From contig QZKV01000115.1 in the NCBI GenBank assembly GCA_003599575.1, forward strand, positions 1 to 53,643: 53,643 bases of DNA. The letters are read 5' to 3'. Below the pieces are notes generated by a model. It was not told the origin of the DNA. It ran no database searches and saw only the letters and a list, made by a program, of their open reading frames with translations. The translations under genes and the position numbers were made by a program. The DNA is from Desulfobacteraceae bacterium (GTDB lineage Bacteria > Desulfobacterota > Desulfobacteria > Desulfobacterales > Desulfosarcinaceae). Below are positions 45,809 to 53,643 of this stretch, in pieces. Numbering within the stretch: position 1 is the first letter of the stretch; every line of letters begins with the position of its first letter.

Positions 45809-46585
45809 TCATATAACTTTCGCCTCTTCATGCAGCGCCTTGATCAAAGCGGCCGCTTTGGCTTGCGCCGAATCTCCTGCGATGATGCGCCCGCCCTTTC
45901 GTTCGGGCGGCGTCTTCAGGGCTTTGATCTTGACCAGCGGCTGGAGGTCGGCGGCGTTGAGCCCCACATCGGCAAGGGTTTTGGTTTCCAGAGGCTTCTT
46001 TTTGGCTTTCATGATGCCCGGCAGGCTGGCATAGCGCGGTTCGTTGAGCCCGCGCTGGGCTGCGATCAAGGCCGGAAGGGGCGCTTCAACCTCTTTGGTG
46101 CCGCCCTCGACGGTGCACACGCAGCGGATCTTGCCGCCAGCCAGGCTCTGCTTGATGACCATGGAGATATTGGGAATGGACAACAGCTCGGCCACGGCCG
46201 TGGCCACCTGAAAGTTGTCATCATCCACTGCCCGGTGGCCGGCCACAATGAGGTCATAGGGCATGTTTTTGATGGCCGCCGACAGGATCTTGGCGGTCGC
46301 CAAACCATCGCAGGCGAGATTTCCGGGGTCAATCAAAAGGCCCTTATCCGCGCCCATGGCCATACCGGTTCGAATGGCTTCGGCGGCTTTGGCCGATCCG
46401 ACGGAAACAATGGCGACCGTCCCGCCCTGGGCCTCTCGAATGCGCAATGCCTCTTCGACCGCCAGTTCATCATAGGGGTTGATGACGACTTTGAGTCCAT
46501 CGGCTTTGATGGAGACGCCATCGCCCGCGACCGCAATCATTGACTCCGTTGCCGGTACTTGTTTGAGTAAAACCAGAATTTCCAC
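45809..46585 (-). CDS. etfB: Electron transfer flavoprotein beta subunit
   Basis: 258 aa from a GTG at 46585, chosen because AAGGAG is 6 nt before it and the family N-terminus (VEILVLLKQVPATE) begins there; the longer ATG frame adds 18 residues without a ribosome site. AMP/flavin-contact motifs: INPYDELAVEEALR, VGSAKAAEAIRTGMAMGAD, AGHRAVDDDNFQVA. It is the beta partner of EtfA. The leader (46586-46757) contains a 14-bp inverted repeat. Confidence 0.95.
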   Translation of the reverse strand: MEILVLLKQVPATESMIAVAGDGVSIKADGLKVVINPYDELAVEEALRIREAQGGTVAIVSVGSAKAAEAIRTGMAMGADKGLLIDPGNLACDGLATAKILSAAIKNMPYDLIVAGHRAVDDDNFQVATAVAELLSIPNISMVIKQSLAGGKIRCVCTVEGGTKEVEAPLPALIAAQRGLNEPRYASLPGIMKAKKKPLETKTLADVGLNAADLQPLVKIKALKTPPERKGGRIIAGDSAQAKAAALIKALHEEAKVI

Positions 46586-46631
46586 TCTGCACTCCTTTTT
46601 TGTTCGATTGGCCTTAAAAAAACAGCTTGGC

Positions 46632-46702
46632 TGAGACAAAAAGCCCCCTTCGAACCAACGGACCAGCGATTCTATCTCGATTTCACTAGGCTTTTTGTCT
46701 CA
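46632..46702. promoter_or_regulatory. 14-bp inverted repeat in the etfB leader
   Basis: TGAGACAAAAAGCC (46632-46645) is repeated inverted and exactly at 46689-46702, with 43 nt between. It lies between the likely promoter and the etfB start. It could be a leader RNA structure, an operator pair or a tiny mobile element. Confidence 0.6.
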
Positions 46703-46763
46703 AGCATGGCAAAGACTGAACATAAGTAGCTTGATTTATTGGTTTAGAAAATTACTTGCAGAC

Positions 46764-46792
46764 TTTTTATAAGACTAGACATTCAAAGTCAA
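46764..46792 (-). promoter_or_regulatory. Likely sigma-70-type promoter of etfBA-rimO operon
   Basis: On the minus strand TTGACT (46787-46792) is followed after 15 or 17 bp by TATAAA (46766-46771) or TAAAAA (46764-46769). It lies about 180 bp before the etfB start. Confidence 0.55.
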
Positions 46793-46850
46793 CGCCAAAT
46801 CGGTGCGGCCATCGGGCGGCATCCTGCAAGTCCGCGAAAATATTTTTTTG

Positions 46851-46902
46851 ATATCGAATTCGATTGCGACCCCGATACCGACCCCGACCCCGAAAGTTAC
46901 GC
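46851..46902. repeat. Hexamer-repeat element E (CGANNN half)
   Basis: Units CGAATT, CGATTG, CGACCC, CGATAC, CGACCC, CGACCC, CGAAAG, then TTACGC. The 24 bases 46852-46875 are identical to 28155-28178. There is no CGG arm on the left, so it looks like a half copy of element D. It lies between the etfB promoter and the end of apbE. Confidence 0.8.
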
Positions 46903-46958
46903 TACAATATTTATGAACACATGTACTTAGTGATGAAACTTGAATCCTTCAGCGAACC

Positions 46959-47999
46959 TCAATCCTCAAAGTGGGCGGAAATGCCCTGGGATTGAAAATT
47001 TTCCAGGGCGCCATCGGGTTGCCGCACGACGATCATGCCCTCCACGCCGGAAAGCCGGTCCAGCAACGCCACGCCTTGTTTTGGACCCATCACCATTAAC
47101 GCCGTGGCCAGGCCGTCGGCCAAGGTGCAGTTGTCGGCGACCACCGAAGCGCTGACCACGCCATTTTGCAGGGGGTAGCCGGTGCGCGGGTCGATGATGT
47201 GCGCGTAAGTGCGGCCATCGATCCGGTAAAAATTGCGGTAATCGCCGCTGGTGGCAAGCGCGGCCTTGTGCAGGCGCACCACCTTATAAACGTCTTCGGG
47301 GGCGGCACCGGCCTGCGGCCGGCTGATGCCCACGCGCCAGTTTTGCCCATCGGGCCGGCGGCCGGCGGCATAGACCTCCCCGCCGATTTCCACCAGATAG
47401 TTTTTAAAACCAAAACCATTCAGCAGCACGGCAATCTGATCCACGCCGTAGCCTTTGGCGATCGAAGCCAGATCAACCGTCACATGGGGAGATTTCTTGG
47501 TCAAATAGCCGTTGACGGAAATATCGATCAGATTGAAACCCACCTGCCGGCGCGCCCGTTCAATGGCTTGGGCCGGGGGGATGCTGTTTTTCAAAGGCCC
47601 GCTTTTGCCGAAGCCCCACAAATCGACCAGCGGATCCACGGTCCCGTCCCAAGCGCCTTGGCTTAACCGATGAATTTCACGAGCCGAAAGCATGACCCTT
47701 AAAAAGTCAGCCGAAATCGGAAACGGTTCATCCGTTCGGGTCATGGCGTTGAACCGGCTGATTTCGCTGTCCGGACGGAAGGTGGACATGCTCTGGTTGA
47801 TTTGGGCAAGCCGCGCCTCGATCATCTGATGCACGGCCTTCCAATCAACGGACTGCCCGGCCACCACCTTGATGTGATAAGTGGTGCCCATGGTCTCCCC
47901 GGCCAGTGAATGTTCCTTAGGTCCGCCGCAGGCGAGTGGCAGCACGGCACATGCGGTTATGATAAAAATTTTAAAGAAAATAGCTCCCAATGCCTTCAT
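46959..47999 (-). CDS. apbE: FAD:protein FMN transferase, lipoprotein
   Basis: 346 aa. Signal peptide with lipobox LACG (cysteine near residue 24). ApbE marks: GETMGTTYHIKVV, VDLASIAKGYGVDQIA, LVEIGGEVYAAG, HIIDPRTGYPLQNG and VADNCTLADGLATALMVMG, including the Mg-binding aspartate. It attaches FMN to threonines of NqrB/C- or RnfG/D-type proteins in the periplasm. No rnf or nqr genes are here. Last gene of the hyp-side group, 75 bp after hypE. Confidence 0.93.
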   Translation of the reverse strand: MKALGAIFFKIFIITACAVLPLACGGPKEHSLAGETMGTTYHIKVVAGQSVDWKAVHQMIEARLAQINQSMSTFRPDSEISRFNAMTRTDEPFPISADFLRVMLSAREIHRLSQGAWDGTVDPLVDLWGFGKSGPLKNSIPPAQAIERARRQVGFNLIDISVNGYLTKKSPHVTVDLASIAKGYGVDQIAVLLNGFGFKNYLVEIGGEVYAAGRRPDGQNWRVGISRPQAGAAPEDVYKVVRLHKAALATSGDYRNFYRIDGRTYAHIIDPRTGYPLQNGVVSASVVADNCTLADGLATALMVMGPKQGVALLDRLSGVEGMIVVRQPDGALENFQSQGISAHFED

Positions 48000-48074
48000 A
48001 TCACCTTCGCAAAAGCCCGCCGCGGCGCTTTCGAAACGCGGCCCAACGCAGATATCTGATTTATTACAAACCGT

Positions 48075-49085
48075 TCAGCAAATGCGCGGCAGTTGTTCCC
48101 CGCTGAGCATATCCACAATCCGCCGGCCCCCGATGCGCGTGGCCATCACCACCCGGCCGGGGTGGTCGGCGGTCACCCGGCCGATGACGCAGGCATTGCG
48201 GCCGCAGGTGTCCCGGCGCATGGCCGAAAGCACCCCCTCGGCCTGATCCTCCGGCACCAGGCAAAGCAACTTGCCCTCGTTGGCCACATACAGGGGATCA
48301 AACCCCAACAGCTCGCAGATCCCCGCCACGGCGGGCGCCACGGGCAAACGTTCTTCCTCGATCAGCATGCCCACCCCCGACCCGAGGGCGATCTCGTTCA
48401 AAGCTGTTCCCACGCCCCCGCGGGTTGGATCGCGCAGCACATGCACCTGCCGGGTAACGGCCAGAATCGCCTGTACCAGGAGGTGCAACGGCGCCGTATC
48501 GCTGATCACATTGGATTCGAAGCGAAAGCCTTCACGCTGGGTGAGCACGGCCATGCCATGTTCGGCCATGGCGCCGCTGAGGACAATCACGTCGCCGGGC
48601 CGCGCACCGCCGCTGCCGATATGCACGCCGGGCGGCACAATGCCGATGCCTGTGGTGTTGATGTAAATCTTGTCCGCCGCCCCCCTGGGCACCACCTTGG
48701 TATCGCCGGTCACCAGCTGCACCCCGGCGCGCTCGAGGGCATCGCGCATGCTGACCAGAACGCGCTCCAGATCGCCGATTGCAAAACCTTCCTCCAGAAT
48801 CAACCCCATGCTCATATACCGCGGCACGGCGCCGCACATGGCCAGATCATTGACCGTCCCGTTGACCGCCAGATCCCCGATATTGCCGCCGGGAAAGAAA
48901 ACAGGATCCACCACGAAACTGTCGGTGGAAAACGCCAGGCGCCCTTTTTCCACCTCGAATACCGCCCCATCGTGCAGCGGTGCCAGAATTGGATTGGCAA
49001 AAAGCGGCAGCAACACCTCGGTGGTCAGTTGGTGGGCCATTTTTCCGCCGCTGCCGTGGTCGAGAAGGATTTTGTCAGATTTCAT
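48075..49085 (-). CDS. hypE: Hydrogenase maturation carbamoyl dehydratase HypE
   Basis: 336 aa from the ATG at 49085. LDHGSGGKMAHQLT at the start, FSTDSFVVDPVFFPGGNIG and NGTVNDLAMCGA (ATP/Mg sites), LRDPTRGGVGTALNE, and the conserved C-terminal PRIC whose cysteine receives the carbamoyl group and becomes the thiocyanate for the NiFe centre. hypD lies on the same strand but two unrelated genes separate them. Ends LPRIC exactly at the stop, as required. Confidence 0.96.
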   Translation of the reverse strand: MKSDKILLDHGSGGKMAHQLTTEVLLPLFANPILAPLHDGAVFEVEKGRLAFSTDSFVVDPVFFPGGNIGDLAVNGTVNDLAMCGAVPRYMSMGLILEEGFAIGDLERVLVSMRDALERAGVQLVTGDTKVVPRGAADKIYINTTGIGIVPPGVHIGSGGARPGDVIVLSGAMAEHGMAVLTQREGFRFESNVISDTAPLHLLVQAILAVTRQVHVLRDPTRGGVGTALNEIALGSGVGMLIEEERLPVAPAVAGICELLGFDPLYVANEGKLLCLVPEDQAEGVLSAMRRDTCGRNACVIGRVTADHPGRVVMATRIGGRRIVDMLSGEQLPRIC

Positions 49086-49132
49086 TTTAGCCCGCTCGCG
49101 TTGATGGATGGTAGGAAAGTCCGGGTTCACAG

Positions 49133-50248
49133 TCAGGCGCCTTTGAATACCCCCCACGCAATCCGCCGGATCAGGCCTTTGCGCAAGGCGGCGTAGATGA
49201 CGGCGCGGATTTTACCCGCATCCAGGCCGGTGTGCCTTTGAAGCGCGGCCACATTGACGCCTTGGCGCGACCGCCGGATGATCGTCACAATTTTGGTATC
49301 ATCATCAGACAATCTTGCGGCGACGGCGCTTGCCGATGAAGATCCCGTTTCAGCCGCGGCCGTTGGCGGCTCGCAAGGTGGGTTTGCTTTGGGCGCAGGT
49401 ACCTCAAGCAGCCGCCGCTTCGGCTGGGGGGGGTTCATTTTCTTCGTCTCGCCCGCAGCCGGCGCCTTTTTCCCCCGTCTCCGGCCCATAGCGGCTCGGG
49501 GCTTGGCCGCGGGCGCATCCGGCGCCTCCAGATCGATGCCGAACAACGTGGACAGATCGGCATCGGCAATCACCCGCTCCCGGTTGCTTTCGGCATCGGC
49601 CTGCTCCAGCAACTTGCGGGCGGTAGCGGCCACGGCCCGGCCGACCAGATCGTTCACGCTGGCTCCACGCAGCACAAAGAGCAAAGCCGGTTCTTCATCC
49701 AGCCGGGCGCCAATGCCGTAGAGCACCGCCGCCACATGCTTGCACATACCGGCCCAGTCCGGACAGCTGCACTCGAAATGGATCTCATTGGGCGACGGAA
49801 ACAGACCTTGTCCCTGGGTCATGAAAACATCGCCCAGCTCTGTGGGAAACGTTCCGGAAAGAAGGGTCTGCAGCGAATCGATGCGGCCTTCGCACGCCGT
49901 GCGGATATGGCGCCAGGTGGTTGGTGTGAGCCGGTCGATCCTGATCTGCACTTCGTAGGGATACTCACGCGAACCCTGCACCATGGCTTCAATCCGGCCG
50001 GGTTGAATTTGAAGATCAAGCACGGCGCCATGGCGCACATAGCTGCGGCCCCGGCCGATGCGGTTGTCGTAATCGGCATAGCGTTCCAGATTGCGGCACC
50101 AGGCCTTGCCCCACCAGCTTTGCACAATGGCCCTGCCCTGGAGGATCACCGGTCGTATATGCGGATTCTTCCTCTGCAGTTTTCTGAGTTTCCTGGCGGC
50201 CTTGGCTTCTTTCAAGGCCACGGACACATATCGAGGCCAGTCGGGCAT
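49133..50248 (-). CDS. SWIM zinc-finger protein
   Basis: 371 aa, start with GAGGAG 7 nt upstream. SWIM motif C-x-C-x(n)-C-x-H is seen in FECSCPDWAGMCKHVAAVLYG (near residue 170). The N-terminal part has SWWGKAWCRNLERYADYDNR and GRSYVRHGAVLDLQI, typical of bacterial SWIM proteins that pair with SNF2 ATPases. A basic Pro/Ala-rich linker follows, and the last ~60 residues look like a small winged-helix (NVAALQRHTGLDAGKIRAVI). Probably the DNA- or protein-binding partner of the SNF2 protein encoded 44 bp upstream. Confidence 0.88.
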   Translation of the reverse strand: MPDWPRYVSVALKEAKAARKLRKLQRKNPHIRPVILQGRAIVQSWWGKAWCRNLERYADYDNRIGRGRSYVRHGAVLDLQIQPGRIEAMVQGSREYPYEVQIRIDRLTPTTWRHIRTACEGRIDSLQTLLSGTFPTELGDVFMTQGQGLFPSPNEIHFECSCPDWAGMCKHVAAVLYGIGARLDEEPALLFVLRGASVNDLVGRAVAATARKLLEQADAESNRERVIADADLSTLFGIDLEAPDAPAAKPRAAMGRRRGKKAPAAGETKKMNPPQPKRRLLEVPAPKANPPCEPPTAAAETGSSSASAVAARLSDDDTKIVTIIRRSRQGVNVAALQRHTGLDAGKIRAVIYAALRKGLIRRIAWGVFKGA

Positions 50249-50292
50249 GGCTTTCTCCTCGCGGCGATTGATCACAACGCCGGTTTCCGCGA

Positions 50293-52959
50293 TTACAGGG
50301 AAAGACGAAAAAGGTCAATCAGTTCCGCGTCGCTCATTTCGGTGATCCAGGTTTCGCCGCCGCCGGAGATCACCTGTTGGGTCAAACGGGTTTTTGCAGC
50401 CAGCATCGCGTCGATCTTCTCTTCCACGGTGTGGCGCACCAGGAATTTATGCACGAGCACTTTTTTCTCCTGGCCGATGCGAAAAGCCCGGTCCGTGGCC
50501 TGGTTTTCCACGGCCGGGTTCCACCAGCGATCGAAATGAACCACGTGGCTGGCGGCCGTCAGATTCAGCCCCACCCCGCCGGCCTTGAGCGATAACACCA
50601 TGAAGGGTACATAGGTCTCGCTCTGAAAATGGGTCACGATCTGCTTGCGCCGGCCCACGGCCACCCCGCCGTGCAGCACCGCGCCGGGCCGTCCGAAGAG
50701 TGCCGTCATAAAGGCCGCCAGGGGCTCGGTCATCTCCCTGAACTGGGTAAATACCAGCACCCGCTCGCGCTTGGCGGCGATCGTCTCGCAGATCTCGCGC
50801 AGTTGGCCGAACTTGCCGCTGTCGCTTTCGCCGAAATCGCCGCCGCCCAGGTATTGATCCGGGTGGTTGCAGATCTGCTTGAACTTCATCAGGGCCGCCA
50901 ACACCAATCCCTTGCGCGCAATTCCCTCGGCGCGGGCAAGCTGCGCCTTGAGCTCCTCGACCAGGGCGCTGTAGAGCACCACCTGGCGTTTGGACAAAGG
51001 GGCGAAAACTTTCATCTCCACCTTGTCGGGCAGATCGGCGATAACGCTGCGATCGGTCTTCATGCGCCGCAGGATGTAGGGACCGATCATGTTGCGCAGC
51101 CGGGCGTAGCCTTCGGGCCGCTTGTCCAGCCCTTTGCAGAAACGCTTGAATTCGGCGGCGCTGCCGAGCAGGCCGGGATCGAGAAAATCGAACAGCGACC
51201 AAAGGTCGGTCAGCCGGTTTTCGATGGGCGTGCCGGTCAAGGCCAGCCGGTTGCGGCAACGCAGCCGCTTGACCGCGCGGGCCTGCGCAGTGGCGGGGTT
51301 TTTAATCGCCTGGGCCTCATCCAGAATCACATACCCGAATTCGTGGTCCTGAAGCCGCTTGTAGCGCGACGCCAGGTTGTAAGTGGTCAGCAGCAGATCC
51401 CAGCGGCGGATCGTCTCGGCGGTGAGTTCAGGCACTTTCTTATCCTTGTGCGCGTCCGGATGCAATACCAGGACCTTGAGATGCGGTGCAAAGCGATGCA
51501 CCTCGGCCGCCCAGTTGCCCAGCAGCGAGGCCGGCATCACCAGCAGATGGGCCGGCATCTCCGGCCGCTGGGCCTTGAGACGGCTCAAGAAAGCCAGCAC
51601 TTGCACGGTCTTGCCCAGTCCCATGTCGTCCGCCAGGCAGGCGCCCAGTTGCAGCCCATGCAGAAAAGCCAGCCAGTGCAATCCCTTGGTTTGATAAGGC
51701 CGCAAGCTACCGCTAAACAGCGGATCGGCATCGCACGACTCGGAATCGATCCGGTCCGGATCGCGCAACCGCTCCAACACCTGCGCCAGCCAGCGGCCGT
51801 GGCAGACCTCGGCCTCGACTTCGCCGGCGGCGCCTTCCAGCGCCTGTTCGGGCGAAAGCTGCAACCGCATGGCCTCCCTGAAGCTCAGCCCCTCCTGCCG
51901 CGCCATGGTCAGAGCCGATTCATAGGCGTCCAGGGTCCGGCGCAGCTTCTCGGGGTCGACCGCCACCCAGCGATTTTTGATCAGGGCAAGGCCGCGCGAT
52001 TCTTCCAGCAGGTGCTGTGCCTCTTGCGGGGAGATGGGCGTGTCGCCCACCATCAGCTCGGGCTGGAAACTCAGCAAGGCCTCCAGACCCACCTGGGAGG
52101 GAGGGTGTTCACCCACATTCAAAGTCAGGCGCACCTTGGCCGTTCCCTTGCGCCACCAATCGGGAATGCGGCACAAGATCCCGGCGGCTTCATAGATCGG
52201 GATATCCTTTAAAAAAGGCCATGCCTCGCCGGCCGACCATGCCAGCGGATGGAACAACTCGCCGGCATCGAGCAGTTGTTTGAGCAACGGGCTTCGGGCG
52301 GCGGCGCGGTGCACGGTGGCCAACAGTTCTATCAGCTTGGCGGGCTGGTCGCCATATTCGGTCAAGGCCTGCTTGAGCGGCAGATGCTTGGATTGGCCGC
52401 GCTGGCCCAGGCGCGAGCTGTATGTTGCCAAAAAGGCAAAAGGCCGGTCGGCGCCTTTGTTCTCCACCAGGTGGAAAAAAACGCGCCCCACGAGGTGCAC
52501 ATTGGGGTTCAGCTTCTGGAAAAATTCGGCGACCGGACCGCTGAACTGCTTGAGCGCATCGCTGAAGGCGCGGTTCAGGCGCTCCCATGTAGCACGCAGC
52601 AGATCCGGATTAACATATTCGCCGCCGATCATCGCCGGCGCCTGCCGCACCAGGCCGGTGAGGATCTTCTCCTCGCCGGGCACGCAAGCTTTGTGGCGCA
52701 AGTCTTCCAAATCGGGAATACGGCGCAATTGCTCCACGAAGAGGGTCGCGACAGCGCGCCAAAAGGAAAGCGAAACGGACAAACGCGTGGAGGCATCCGC
52801 AAATCCCAGCCACAGCAGCGCCTGAGCGGGATCTTTGCGCCAGCGTTTGAAGAGCGCATTTTGGAACCGCTGATCGGGGACGCCCGCCTCGCCATCGGCC
52901 GCTGCCCATTCCAGCTGCAGCGCTCCGTCCGGCATAACGACCGCGATCAGTTCATCCAT
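50293..52959 (-). CDS. SNF2-family DNA translocase/helicase
   Basis: 888 aa. The C-terminal 460 residues are a complete SNF2 motor: DDMGLGKTVQ (motif I), TTYNLA (Ia region), DEAQAIKN (II), LALTGTPIENRLTDLW (III), VFTQFREM (IV), LSLKAGGVGLNLTAASHV (V) and DRAFRIGQ (VI). The N-terminal ~420 residues are the SNF2-associated domain of bacterial members, with no nuclease motif seen. Such proteins remodel or translocate on DNA or strip proteins from it, often together with a SWIM protein. The start at 52959 is preceded by GAGAG; a longer frame runs toward hypD. Its place between hypD and hypE is unusual. Confidence 0.93.
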   Translation of the reverse strand: MDELIAVVMPDGALQLEWAAADGEAGVPDQRFQNALFKRWRKDPAQALLWLGFADASTRLSVSLSFWRAVATLFVEQLRRIPDLEDLRHKACVPGEEKILTGLVRQAPAMIGGEYVNPDLLRATWERLNRAFSDALKQFSGPVAEFFQKLNPNVHLVGRVFFHLVENKGADRPFAFLATYSSRLGQRGQSKHLPLKQALTEYGDQPAKLIELLATVHRAAARSPLLKQLLDAGELFHPLAWSAGEAWPFLKDIPIYEAAGILCRIPDWWRKGTAKVRLTLNVGEHPPSQVGLEALLSFQPELMVGDTPISPQEAQHLLEESRGLALIKNRWVAVDPEKLRRTLDAYESALTMARQEGLSFREAMRLQLSPEQALEGAAGEVEAEVCHGRWLAQVLERLRDPDRIDSESCDADPLFSGSLRPYQTKGLHWLAFLHGLQLGACLADDMGLGKTVQVLAFLSRLKAQRPEMPAHLLVMPASLLGNWAAEVHRFAPHLKVLVLHPDAHKDKKVPELTAETIRRWDLLLTTYNLASRYKRLQDHEFGYVILDEAQAIKNPATAQARAVKRLRCRNRLALTGTPIENRLTDLWSLFDFLDPGLLGSAAEFKRFCKGLDKRPEGYARLRNMIGPYILRRMKTDRSVIADLPDKVEMKVFAPLSKRQVVLYSALVEELKAQLARAEGIARKGLVLAALMKFKQICNHPDQYLGGGDFGESDSGKFGQLREICETIAAKRERVLVFTQFREMTEPLAAFMTALFGRPGAVLHGGVAVGRRKQIVTHFQSETYVPFMVLSLKAGGVGLNLTAASHVVHFDRWWNPAVENQATDRAFRIGQEKKVLVHKFLVRHTVEEKIDAMLAAKTRLTQQVISGGGETWITEMSDAELIDLFRLSL

Positions 52960-53048
52960 ATGGTTCTCTCTATGGTCGGGCCTTCCCCATTCAGATCCCG
53001 CTGCCGGTTCCGACTCCAGGGGCATCTTAAACGGGCTGCTATGCTTCA

Positions 53049-53643
53049 TCATACCTGATAGCGGTAGTAGGCCGCGCACGTCCCTTCGCTCGACACCATG
53101 CAGGGCCCCACCGGATCCATGGGCGTGCAGCGCTTCCCGAACAGGGCGCACTGCAAGGGGGTTTTGCTGCCTGTGAGAATCTCGCCGCAGGCGCATCCTT
53201 TGGCCGGCGGCATTTCCACGACGGCGATCTTGAAGCGCCGGGCGGCATCGAATTGGGCATACGCATTCCGGATGGCCAGCCCGCTGCCGGCAATTACGCC
53301 CAAGCCCCGCCAGCGTGCGTCGACGGGTTCAAATACGTGTGCCAGCAACTGTTGCGCTTTGGCGTTGCCATCCTCGCATACGACCCGCGGATACGCATTT
53401 TCCAGGGCCGGAGCAGCTTTTTGGATTTGTTCGGACAGCTTTAAAATACCTTGCAGGACGTCCAGCGGCTCAAAACCGGCCACCACCCCGGGTATTCCAT
53501 ACCGGTCGAAAAAAGGTCGGTAAGCCTGCATGCCGATGATAACCGAGACATGGCCGGGCAGCAGAAAACCGTCGATGGCGACTTGCGGCAGGGTCATCAA
53601 CGCGGCCAAAGCCTGCGGCATGGTCTTGTGGGCCGAGTAGACG
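53049..53643 (-). CDS. hypD: Hydrogenase maturation factor HypD, C-terminal part (cut by window edge)
   Basis: About 197 residues up to the stop at 53049. The frame stays open to the window edge and upstream codons give VYSAHKT, so the gene continues outside. HypD features: DGFLLPGHVSVIIG, GVVAGFEPLDVLQGI, and the C-terminal [4Fe-4S] cysteines in GCACGEILTGSKTPLQC and CTPMDPVGPCMVSSEGTC. HypD with HypC holds the Fe(CN)2CO unit of NiFe hydrogenases. Confidence 0.95.
   Translation of the reverse strand, partial: VYSAHKTMPQALAALMTLPQVAIDGFLLPGHVSVIIGMQAYRPFFDRYGIPGVVAGFEPLDVLQGILKLSEQIQKAAPALENAYPRVVCEDGNAKAQQLLAHVFEPVDARWRGLGVIAGSGLAIRNAYAQFDAARRFKIAVVEMPPAKGCACGEILTGSKTPLQCALFGKRCTPMDPVGPCMVSSEGTCAAYYRYQV

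Noticed and set aside
50293-52959. Defence island built on the SNF2 gene
   Set aside because: No methylase, nuclease or phospholipase D gene of the DISARM type, and the neighbours are hydrogenase maturation genes.

Overview
The window reads as a chromosomal segment of a strictly anaerobic, probably sulfate-reducing member of the Desulfobacterota (Desulfobacterales-like). This is inferred from gene content, not from a marker gene: a transcarboxylase-type methylmalonyl-CoA locus, an indolepyruvate:ferredoxin oxidoreductase with an FrhB-family partner and a tripartite tricarboxylate transporter, EtfBA, hydrogenase maturation genes, and an argS-SPOR-gatCA-mutL gene order. Almost all genes lie on the minus strand. 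The plus strand carries gatB and a beta-propeller-like protein (22.2-25.4 kb), a CbiM/NikL/CbiQ metal-uptake set (35.8-37.9 kb) and a Tat-exported metallo-hydrolase (39.2-40.3 kb).

Layout. 0-0.3 kb: an odd end where the carboxyltransferase ORF acquires a SurE-like tail and is followed by a cut RtcB start; possibly a chimera. 0.2-10.6 kb: methylmalonyl-CoA module (5S and 12S carboxyltransferase subunits, a small accessory ORF, MeaB, mutase, a TetR regulator, epimerase), then an aminotransferase and an Nfu-type Fe-S protein. This set interconverts propionyl-CoA/pyruvate and succinyl-CoA/oxaloacetate. 10.7-20.3 kb: a long operon frhB-iorA-iorB-ferredoxin-unknown-tctC-tctB-tctA-tgt, suggesting uptake and ferredoxin-linked oxidation of an aryl-pyruvate-like acid. 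20.8-25.4 kb: queA, a DUF2065 protein, gatB and an FG-GAP-type exported protein. 26-28 kb: a porin-like barrel and a long non-coding stretch. 28.2-35.5 kb: mutL, gatA, gatC, a SPOR protein and argS, interrupted by a four-helix-bundle gene and repeat elements. 35.8-38.7 kb: ECF-type Co/Ni permease genes with no ATPase gene, a 194-bp element with inverted ends, and a lipoprotein. 38.7 kb: tRNA-Val(GAC). 40.5-46.6 kb: etfB-etfA-rimO-ispB-FlgT-like-pgsA. 47-53.6 kb: apbE, hypE, a SWIM-finger protein, a SNF2 ATPase and the end of hypD.

The most unusual signal is a family of short elements built from 6-bp units (CGT/CGG+NNN, switching to CGA+NNN), seen near 8.4, 28.1, 30.1, 30.5/31.0 and 46.85 kb. 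The copies at 30.5 and 31.0 kb are inverted and bracket the four-helix-bundle gene. The same 21-bp inverted sequence occurs without a gene at 8.4-8.5 kb. This looks like a gene-carrying form and empty forms of one repeat family. No reverse transcriptase, transposase, CRISPR array or rRNA is visible in the window.
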